This document shows, one piece after another, positions 42,390 to 49,360 of a DNA stretch of 64,000 nt (position 1 is its first letter; each line of letters begins with the position of its first letter). The notes below the pieces were generated by a model. The model was not told the DNA's origin. It did no database searches and worked only from the letters and a program-made list of their open reading frames with translations. The translations under genes and the position numbers were made by a program. Source of the DNA: DAOUBP01 sp034432655 (GTDB taxonomy: Bacteria > Chloroflexota > Anaerolineae > CG2-30-64-16); NCBI GenBank assembly GCA_034432655.1, contig DAOUBP010000021.1, forward strand, positions 21,122 through 85,121, read 5' to 3'.

Positions 42390-44105
42390 TCAATCTCTTG
42401 TTTGCGGCGGGGGATACGCCGGCAGCGTGGTCAACCTCGGGTCCTCCACTGGCCCGCCGACAGTGAAATGATACAGGCTTTGGAACTGGAGATTGCGCAG
42501 CCCCAGCAACCTGTGCACGCCATCGTCGAAGAAGCAGCCGATGCCGGTGCCGCGCACACCGGCCGCCTCGGCCTCCAGATAGAGCACCTGACCGATCATG
42601 CCGCACTCCCAGTACAGCCGCGGGTAAAACCACGCGCCATGCTCGCGCAGCGGCCTCTCGAACTCAGCGATCATGCCCAGGCTGAAACAGCCGTCGGCCG
42701 CGATATCCTGTCCGCATGATAATCGCGCTGCCACCGCCCGCACGTCACCGCGCGCCAGATGATATAGCGAAAGGTCGTCCGGGCAGCCGGCTGGCCGGGC
42801 CCAGGCAAAGTCGGGGTTCATGGCCGCAGCCAGCGCACCAATCCGGGCCGGATCGCGGGCCAGCAGGTAGAGGCCGGGCTCCAGGCCGTGCACGCGATGG
42901 ACAAACAGGGCCAGGTCCACTTGCGGCGGCCAGGGAAGGAGAGCGAACGGCATTGCGGTCGGGCCGGGCATGGTGCGGGCCAGCATGCGGTAGAAGACCT
43001 CCCGGCCGATAGCGGTCTCTCCGTCCATGGCCACCGCGCTCCGGCGCCGGTGAATAATGCGACGCAGAGCTGGGAACTGGAAGCTGGAAGCCGGAAGCTG
43101 GTGGCCGGAAGCCAGTGGCTGGAAACTGGAGGGGTTCGCCGATTCGTTGCTTCGCTGATTCGTTGATTCGCTCGTCGGCGGCTTGCGCGTCATCTCCACT
43201 GCAGCCTCGGCCCAGCGCCACGCCACGTGCGACCGGCTCAGCTGGTTGGGCTGACCGCTCAGCCCCAGGTGGCGGAAGACCTCGAGGATGCTTTCCGAGA
43301 CCTGCCAGTGTTGAAAGTGCCCGCCCTGCGGATAGACGGCCACCAGGCAGTCGGGATGCTCCGGCTCCGCCCCGCGCGGGTCGGTCACCCCCAACAGCGC
43401 GGCCACCTCGTCGCTGCCCAGGGAGTCCAACAGCCGCGCCTCCCAGCCCAGGCCACATGCGGCGATCCCCAGCGCACCCAACGCGTGCCCTACGTCGTGC
43501 TGACAATAACGATAGGCGCGCTCCCCGTACTTCCACGCCTCGCGCCACAAGATTGAAGTGAAGCCGACGAAGATCGTCCCCGCAGGCAGGCCCGCACCGG
43601 AGCGGACCGCTACCCCCTCCTGCAGGTACTGCCAGATGCGATCCGACAGCCGCGCCCGCACCTCCAGCGCGTGTTCGGCCGGCGCGTAATGGGCCAGGAT
43701 GGGGGTCTCGCATAGCCCCGGCACGCGGCCGCAGATCAAATAGCCCTCGGTGGGGTGCAGGTTACCGCTGGAAGGGTTGACGCGCAGCGCCCAACGGGTG
43801 CCGCCGTATTCCTTCCAGGCCGAAAGCGCCAACGTGTCAAAGAAAAGGCGCGAGACGCTGGTGTAGTTCAGGGGCGCGGCTGGAACCAGGCCAGGAACGA
43901 ACCCGGCCTCGTAAGGGGGGTCGTCTCCCGGCAGGATGCGTTGCAACGGGATGACCGGCGCGCCACCATAGCGCCGGAACGGATCGGGCTGGTTGGCCCA
44001 GTCCAGGTAGCCGGGGCCGGGCGCAAAGGCGTGGAAATGATGCTTGGTCGCCTGATGATAGGCGATGATCGTGGAGACCTGTTCGGCCTGGAATTCCTCT
44101 GTCAC
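42390..44105 (-). CDS. Tandem nitroreductase (SagB/ThcOx-type) flavoprotein
   Basis: About 571 residues holding two nitroreductase-fold domains of the SagB/ThcOx type. The first (about 60-290) has WALRVNPSSGNLHPTEGYL and YCQHDVGHALGALGIAACGL. The second (about 335-560) has RRIIHRRRSAVAMDG and WECGMIGQVLYLEAEAAG. They would bind FMN and oxidise or reduce small substrates; in peptide-maturation clusters such enzymes make azoles, but no precursor peptide or cyclodehydratase is seen here. The GTG at 44105 follows GCGAGGTG; the TTG at 44123 is the alternative. The linker is encoded by intergenic-type repeat DNA. Confidence 0.85.
   Translation of the reverse strand: MTEEFQAEQVSTIIAYHQATKHHFHAFAPGPGYLDWANQPDPFRRYGGAPVIPLQRILPGDDPPYEAGFVPGLVPAAPLNYTSVSRLFFDTLALSAWKEYGGTRWALRVNPSSGNLHPTEGYLICGRVPGLCETPILAHYAPAEHALEVRARLSDRIWQYLQEGVAVRSGAGLPAGTIFVGFTSILWREAWKYGERAYRYCQHDVGHALGALGIAACGLGWEARLLDSLGSDEVAALLGVTDPRGAEPEHPDCLVAVYPQGGHFQHWQVSESILEVFRHLGLSGQPNQLSRSHVAWRWAEAAVEMTRKPPTSESTNQRSNESANPSSFQPLASGHQLPASSFQFPALRRIIHRRRSAVAMDGETAIGREVFYRMLARTMPGPTAMPFALLPWPPQVDLALFVHRVHGLEPGLYLLARDPARIGALAAAMNPDFAWARPAGCPDDLSLYHLARGDVRAVAARLSCGQDIAADGCFSLGMIAEFERPLREHGAWFYPRLYWECGMIGQVLYLEAEAAGVRGTGIGCFFDDGVHRLLGLRNLQFQSLYHFTVGGPVEDPRLTTLPAYPPPQTRD
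43071..43172. repeat. Repeat tracts inside the nitroreductase gene
   Basis: AACTGGAAGCTGGAAGCCGG units (43071-43130) and GATTCGTTGATTCGCT units (about 43138-43172) are the same two families found in spacers at 33520 and 20435. Here they are in frame and encode a Ser/Pro/Gln-rich linker (SFQPLASGHQLPASSFQFPA). Confidence 0.85.
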
Positions 44106-44176
44106 AGTGCACCTCGCCAGCAACGATTGTAACGGCGGAACCGGAGGCGGTCAAATAACAAGTGTCAAAATTCATC

Positions 44177-44226
44177 AAACAAACCCTTTGCAATGTATTG
44201 ACAAACTATAAATAACATGATATAGT
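44177..44226 (+). promoter_or_regulatory. CarH-type promoter/operator of crtB-crtI-oxygenase operon
   Basis: TTGACA at 44198-44203 and TATAGT at 44221-44226 are 17 bp apart. 11-mers begin at 44177, 44188, 44199 and 44210 with cores ACA, GCA, ACA and ATA; the third is TGACAAACTAT and is identical to the unit at 57396. Transcription would start about 30 bp before the crtB ATG. Confidence 0.75.
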
Positions 44227-44264
44227 AAGCATGTTGGTCGAGCTTACACGAGGAGTGATGTCCG

Positions 44265-45272
44265 ATGAACCGACCCGTACGATCCTGGGAACGCCGCCTG
44301 CTGGCGATGGCTTACGAGGGTCTGGAGGCCGAACCGCTTCCGGAGCTTCTGGCATTTGACCCGCGGACTTTGGATGAGGCATACGCCCATTGCGACGGCG
44401 TGGCGCGTGAACACAGCCGCACCTTCTATATGGCTTCCAGCCTGCTGCCGGCCCCGCGACGGCGCTCGGTGCGCGCCTTGTACGCGTTCTGTCGCATCAC
44501 CGACGACCTGATTGACCGGGCGGACGGCGACCTGGAAGCGGGGCTGGCCCAATGGCAGGAATGCGCCCTGGTATCTCCGCCGCCGTGTGACGACCCTGTG
44601 GCCCTGGCGTGGGCCGATACGCGCGCGCGTTATCGCATCCCGGCGCGTTATGCGGTACAACTGGTAGATGGCGTGGCGGCCGATCTGAGCAGAAAAAGAT
44701 ATGCGAACTTCGACGAGTTAGCCGTGTATTGTTATGGCGTCGCCTCAACCGTGGGTCTCATGTCAATGCACATCATCGGCTTCTCCAGCCACGACGCCAT
44801 TCCCTATGCGGTGAAGCTGGGCGTGGCGATGCAGCTGACCAACATCTTGCGCGACGTGCGCGAAGACTGGGAAGCGGGCCGGCTCTACCTGCCCCAGGAG
44901 GAGCTGGCCGCGTTCGGGCTGCGCGAAGATGACATCGCGGCCGGCCGCGTGGACGGCCGCTGGCGCGCGTTCATGCGCTTTCAGATCGAACGCAACCGCG
45001 AGCTGTATGCCGAGGCCATGCCGGGCATCGCCATGTTGCACCCCAGCGGCCGTTACGCCATCGCCGCGGCAGCCGAGCTGTATCAGGCGATCCTGGATGA
45101 CATTGCGGCGCATGATGGGGACATTTTCAGCCGCCGGGCGCACATTGGCACCTGGGGGAAGCTACGTCGTCTGCCGGGGATCTGGTGGCGGACGCGGAAC
45201 ATGCGCAATTCAGCGAGCACCCTGGCCGAAGATCGGACTCAACCCGCTGAAATTGTGCGTGTAGGTCCTTGA
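44265..45272 (+). CDS. crtB: Phytoene synthase (second copy)
   Basis: A 335-residue phytoene/squalene synthase. Aspartate motifs DDLID (in CRITDDLIDRADGD) and DVRED (in NILRDVREDW), with SRTFYMASSLL and YCYGVASTVG, identify the CrtB group. It is about 40 residues longer than the copy at 26155 and only distantly similar, so the two were probably acquired separately. GAGGAGTGATG precedes the ATG. It is first gene of the operon driven by the CarH-like promoter. Confidence 0.93.
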   Translation: MNRPVRSWERRLLAMAYEGLEAEPLPELLAFDPRTLDEAYAHCDGVAREHSRTFYMASSLLPAPRRRSVRALYAFCRITDDLIDRADGDLEAGLAQWQECALVSPPPCDDPVALAWADTRARYRIPARYAVQLVDGVAADLSRKRYANFDELAVYCYGVASTVGLMSMHIIGFSSHDAIPYAVKLGVAMQLTNILRDVREDWEAGRLYLPQEELAAFGLREDDIAAGRVDGRWRAFMRFQIERNRELYAEAMPGIAMLHPSGRYAIAAAAELYQAILDDIAAHDGDIFSRRAHIGTWGKLRRLPGIWWRTRNMRNSASTLAEDRTQPAEIVRVGP

Positions 45273-45319
45273 TCATGCTCGTCGCGCTAAGCGGCCTGCA
45301 ATATGAGATAAATGCGAGA

Positions 45320-45573
45320 GTAGGACGAAATTAATTTCGTCCTACACAAACGAAGTGAGACGAAATTAATTTCGTCCTATACAAACGAAGTAAAACGAAA
45401 TTAATTTCGTCCTATACAAACGAAGCAAGACGAAATTAATTTCGTCCTACACAAACGAAGCGAGACGAAATTAATTTCGTCCTACACAAACGAAGTAAGA
45501 CGAAATTAATTTCGTCTTACAAGAAACGAAATGAATTTCGTCTTACAAGAAATGAATTTCGTCTTACAGAATG
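45320..45573. repeat. 35-bp tandem repeat, each unit an 18-bp palindrome
   Basis: Six units start at 45324, 45359, 45394, 45429, 45464 and 45499, exactly 35 bp apart, followed by two shortened units. Each contains GACGAAATTAATTTCGTC (one unit with a changed first base), a perfect palindrome, then CCTAYACAAACGAAG. Around the first unit the palindrome extends to 26 bp (45320-45345). It fills the 354-bp gap between crtB and crtI, which contains no gene. Confidence 0.95.
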
Positions 45574-45626
45574 GCACACCATATAATGCGAAGCAATTTC
45601 GCCGCACCATTTGAGGAAAGGCAATC

Positions 45627-47117
45627 ATGACTCACAGAAAGAAGATCATCGTCATCGGCAGCGGATTCGGGGGCCTGGGCGCGGCATGTCGGCTGGCGAC
45701 CAAGGGCCACGATGTGACCCTGATCGAGAAACGCGACAAGGTGGGCGGTCGCGCCTATCAGTATGAAATCAACGGCTTCAAATTCGACGGCGGCCCCACT
45801 GTGATGACCGTGCCCTCCTTTTTCGACGAGATCTTCGAGTTAGCGGGGCGGCGCCGGGCAGACTACTTCCAGTTGGTGCCCTTGGATCCCTTTTATCGCA
45901 TTTTCAACCATGAGGGACGTTACTTTAATTACTACCACACTACGGAAGCGACCATCGAGGAGGTTCGGAGATTCAATCCGGCCGACGTGGACGGCTATCT
46001 CCGTTACGTCAAACTCACAGAAGAAGTCTTCCGCTCCTTCAACGGTCTCACCGACCGGCCCTTCTTGAAGCTGAGCGACATGTTAAAGATCATGCCCGAC
46101 ATCATCCGCCTGCAGGCATTCCTGGGCACCTATACCCACGTCGCCCGTTATATCAAGGACGACTTCCTGCGCCGCGTCTTCTCGTTTCACCCCCTGCTGG
46201 TGGGAGGCAATCCGTTTGACACGCCGTCGGTGTACACCCTGGTGGCGCAGTTCGAGAAGCAGTGGGGCGTCCACTACGCTATCGGCGGCACGGGCGCGGT
46301 TGTGGCGGGGCTGGAGCGCCTTTTCCGGGATGTCGGCGGCAGGGTGATGTTGAACACCGAGGTGAAAGAGATCGTCACCAATGGTCGCCGGGTGACGGGG
46401 GTGCGTCTGCCCGACGGCAGCGTGGAAAGCGCGGATGTAGTGGTGAGCAACGGCGACGTGGCCCACACCTACCGCTACCTGATCCCGGAGCAATACCGCC
46501 GCAAATACACTAACCGCCGACTGGACCGCATGGCCTACAGCATGTCGCTGGTGGTGATCTATTTCGGAACCAAACGCCGCTACCTCGACAGCAAGTTCCA
46601 CCACCATAACATCATCCTGAACCAGCGCTACCAGGGCCTGCTAAGCGACATCTTCAAAGCGCGGCCCGTGCCGGATGATTTCTCGCTCTACCTGCACATG
46701 CCGACCATCACCGATCCCAGTATCGCGCCCGAGGGCACGGAGTCGTTCTACGTGCTCTCGCCCGTGCCGCACCTCGATTCGGGTGACAACTGGGCAGAGC
46801 TGGCGAAGCCGTATCGCGATCGGGTCATGCAGTATCTGGAGAAGCATTACCTGCCGGGCCTGCAAGATAACATTATTGCCGAGCACATGATTGACCCGGT
46901 GCATTTCCGCGATGTGCTAAACAGCTACAAAGGCGCAGCGTTCTCTGTCCGGCCGACCTTGCTGCAGCTAGCCTGGTTCCGGCCGCACAACCGATCGGAG
47001 GAGTTCGATAACCTGTACTTTGTCGGCGCGGGGACCCATCCGGGCGCGGGTGTCCCGGCCGTGCTGGCTTCCGGCAAGATCGCCGCCGAACTGATTGATC
47101 CAACACCCGGGGTATAG
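45627..47117 (+). CDS. crtI: Phytoene desaturase, CrtI type (second copy)
   Basis: A 496-residue FAD desaturase with IIVIGSGFGGLGAACRLA, GGRAYQYEINGFKFDGGPTV and the C-terminal signature NLYFVGAGTHPGAGVPAVLAS, which is the classical CrtI ending. It dehydrogenates the phytoene made by the adjacent synthase, probably to lycopene. GAGGAAAGG precedes the ATG. The neighbouring cleavage oxygenase would act on its products. Confidence 0.94.
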   Translation: MTHRKKIIVIGSGFGGLGAACRLATKGHDVTLIEKRDKVGGRAYQYEINGFKFDGGPTVMTVPSFFDEIFELAGRRRADYFQLVPLDPFYRIFNHEGRYFNYYHTTEATIEEVRRFNPADVDGYLRYVKLTEEVFRSFNGLTDRPFLKLSDMLKIMPDIIRLQAFLGTYTHVARYIKDDFLRRVFSFHPLLVGGNPFDTPSVYTLVAQFEKQWGVHYAIGGTGAVVAGLERLFRDVGGRVMLNTEVKEIVTNGRRVTGVRLPDGSVESADVVVSNGDVAHTYRYLIPEQYRRKYTNRRLDRMAYSMSLVVIYFGTKRRYLDSKFHHHNIILNQRYQGLLSDIFKARPVPDDFSLYLHMPTITDPSIAPEGTESFYVLSPVPHLDSGDNWAELAKPYRDRVMQYLEKHYLPGLQDNIIAEHMIDPVHFRDVLNSYKGAAFSVRPTLLQLAWFRPHNRSEEFDNLYFVGAGTHPGAGVPAVLASGKIAAELIDPTPGV

Positions 47118-47204
47118 GAGACCGATGGCTGCAGACAAGCATGTTCCATTCGGCGATCAAAGAACAGGAGCAGCAAACGAATCTGCTCCCAGGAGAAGTG
47201 CTGT

Positions 47205-48617
47205 ATGCCTGCTTACTACGATCTAGCGCTGCGCAAGACCGAGCGCGAGTTGAACATCGAAAGCCTGCCCGTGACCGGCCGGATGCCCGACTGGCTGAAG
47301 GGCACGTTGATCCGAAACGGCCCGGGCACCTTTGAGGTCGGCCCAGACCGTTACCGGCACTGGTTCGACGGCCTGGCCATGCTGCATAAGTTCTCATTCG
47401 GGGACGGTCGCGTATCCTACGCCAATAAATTCCTCGACACCCGCTCCTATCGCGCCGCCATGGAGACGGGCCGCATCGCCTATTCTGAATTTGCGACCGA
47501 CCCGTGTCGTTCGATCTTCAGCCGCATCCAGTCCATCTTCGATCCGCAGATTACCGACAGCGCCAAAGTCAGCATCGCGAAGATCGCCGAACGCTACCTG
47601 GCACTGGCCGAAACGCCGATCCAGGTGGAGTTCGACCCGGAGACGCTGGCGACTGCCGGCGTGTTCGTGTACGAGGACGGGCCCCTTTCGGGCCAGATGA
47701 CCACGGTGCACCCGCAATTCGACCCCCAAACCGGTGCCGCGTACAACCTGGTCACCCGCTACCACGCGATCAGCCACTACCGGCTCTACCGGGTGGACCG
47801 GGACGGGACGCGCACCCTGGTGGGGCAGGTGCCCAGCACCCAACCCTCGTATATGCACAGCTTCGGCATGACCCAACGCTACGCGATCTTCACAGCGTTC
47901 CCCCTGGTGGTGAACCCGCTCAACCTGCTCCTATGGTTGAAGCCGTACATCGAGAATTTCCGCTGGGAGCCGCGGCGCGGCACCCCCTTCTTTGTGCTGG
48001 ACCGTCACACGGGGGAGCTAGTGGGCCGCTATGAAGCCGACCCCTTCTTCGCGTTCCATCACGTCAACGCCTGGGAAGAAGGAGATGATATCGTGCTGGA
48101 CATAGACGCCTACGAGGATGCCAGCATCATCCAGGCCTGGTACCTGGACAAGATGCAAGAGGGCAAGACGCAGCTGCCCTTTGGCCAGCTGCGCCGCTAC
48201 CGCCTGCCGCTGAACGGGAAACGAGTGACGTGGGAGCTGCTTTCGGACGAGTGCGTCGAGCTCGCGCGCTTTGACAACGAACGCTTTGCCATGGACGGCC
48301 GTTATCGGTACGTGTACGCGTCCAGCATCAACAAAGCCAACCACGAGGGTTTCTATAACCAGATCGTCAAGATTGACCTGGCGCGCGGGGCAGCGCTGAC
48401 CTGGTATCAACCGGGATGCTATCCGGGCGAGCCGATCTTCGTGGGCCGGCCGGGCCGCATACAAGAGGATGACGGCGTGCTGTTGTCGGTCGTGCTGGAC
48501 ACAGCTGCGCGCACCTCGTTCCTGCTGGTGCTGGACGCCGCCTCGCTGGGCGAGGTGGCCCGCGCCACCATACCGCAGCCGGTGCTGTTCGGATATCACG
48601 GGGAGTATTTCGCGTGA
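47205..48617 (+). CDS. Carotenoid cleavage oxygenase (RPE65/CCD family)
   Basis: A 470-residue seven-bladed-propeller oxygenase. The four iron-binding histidines are H169 (TTVHPQFD), H218 (SYMHSFG), H285 (FAFHHVNAW) and H465 (GYHGEYFA at the C terminus). The family signatures LIRNGPG and HWFDG are present. It cleaves a carotenoid double bond with O2, giving apocarotenoids such as retinal or apocarotenals; the cleavage position cannot be read from sequence. Its stop overlaps the start of the ABC ATPase gene (GTGA), tying the two together. Confidence 0.93.
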   Translation: MPAYYDLALRKTERELNIESLPVTGRMPDWLKGTLIRNGPGTFEVGPDRYRHWFDGLAMLHKFSFGDGRVSYANKFLDTRSYRAAMETGRIAYSEFATDPCRSIFSRIQSIFDPQITDSAKVSIAKIAERYLALAETPIQVEFDPETLATAGVFVYEDGPLSGQMTTVHPQFDPQTGAAYNLVTRYHAISHYRLYRVDRDGTRTLVGQVPSTQPSYMHSFGMTQRYAIFTAFPLVVNPLNLLLWLKPYIENFRWEPRRGTPFFVLDRHTGELVGRYEADPFFAFHHVNAWEEGDDIVLDIDAYEDASIIQAWYLDKMQEGKTQLPFGQLRRYRLPLNGKRVTWELLSDECVELARFDNERFAMDGRYRYVYASSINKANHEGFYNQIVKIDLARGAALTWYQPGCYPGEPIFVGRPGRIQEDDGVLLSVVLDTAARTSFLLVLDAASLGEVARATIPQPVLFGYHGEYFA

Positions 48618-49333
48618 ACAACGGCCAGCCGATCATTCAGCTCAAGAATGTCGTCAAGACCTTTCGCCTGGGAGAGACCGACGTAATGGTCTTGCGCGGG
48701 GTATCGCTCGAGGTACGCCCGGGCGAGTTCCTCGCTATCGTCGGCCCATCGGGCAACGGGAAATCTACCTTGTTGAACATGATCACCGGCATTGACCGGC
48801 CGACCCAGGGCGAAGTGATCGTCAACGGCCAGCCGATCCACAGGTTGACCGAGAACCAACTGGCGGCCTGGCGCGCCACCGACGTCGGCATCGTGTTTCA
48901 GTTTTTCCAGCTTTTGCCCGCGCTGAACCTGCTGCAAAATGTGCTGTTGCCCATGGACTTCGCAGGTCGTCTCAAGCCAAAGGAACGGCGGGAACGGGCC
49001 ATAGCCTTGCTGGAGCTCGTAGGGTTAGGGGACCAGATGTTCAAGCTGCCGGGCCAGGTTTCCGGCGGCCAGCAACAGCGGGCAGCCATCGCCCGCGCCC
49101 TGGCCAACGACCCGCCGATCCTGGTGGCCGATGAGCCCACAGGCAACCTGGACGCGCGCACCTCGGACGAGGTGTTTGCCCTGTTCTGCCGCTTGGCCGG
49201 CCAGGGCAAGACGCTAGTCGTGGTGACGCACAATGAGGAGCTGGCACGCCAGGTCCCGCGCACTGTGACGCTGATCAACGGTGAGATCGCGCGCGACGAG
49301 ACGCAACTGCTCACCCACGGCCCATGCGCGTAG
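48614..49333 (+). CDS. ABC transporter ATPase, MacB/LolD type
   Basis: A 239-residue ATPase: Walker A GPSGNGKST, Q-loop FQFFQLLPALNLLQN, signature SGGQQQRAAIARAL, Walker B ILVADEPTGNLD and switch histidine VVTHNEE. The TGNLD after Walker B and the size place it with MacB/LolD/FtsE exporters or mechanotransmitters. The GTG start overlaps the oxygenase stop by four bases. The partner permease follows 27 bp downstream. Confidence 0.93.
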   Translation: MNNGQPIIQLKNVVKTFRLGETDVMVLRGVSLEVRPGEFLAIVGPSGNGKSTLLNMITGIDRPTQGEVIVNGQPIHRLTENQLAAWRATDVGIVFQFFQLLPALNLLQNVLLPMDFAGRLKPKERRERAIALLELVGLGDQMFKLPGQVSGGQQQRAAIARALANDPPILVADEPTGNLDARTSDEVFALFCRLAGQGKTLVVVTHNEELARQVPRTVTLINGEIARDETQLLTHGPCA

Positions 49334-49360
49334 GTCAGCTGTAATTTCATTTGAGGGCCT

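Noticed and set aside
42390..44105. Part of a RiPP azoline biosynthesis cluster because of SagB similarity
   Set aside because: No precursor peptide, YcaO or cyclodehydratase gene lies nearby.
45320..45573. Possible CRISPR array (regular 35-bp period with palindromic units)
   Set aside because: The sequence between palindromes is the same in every unit, so there are no unique spacers, and no cas gene is present.
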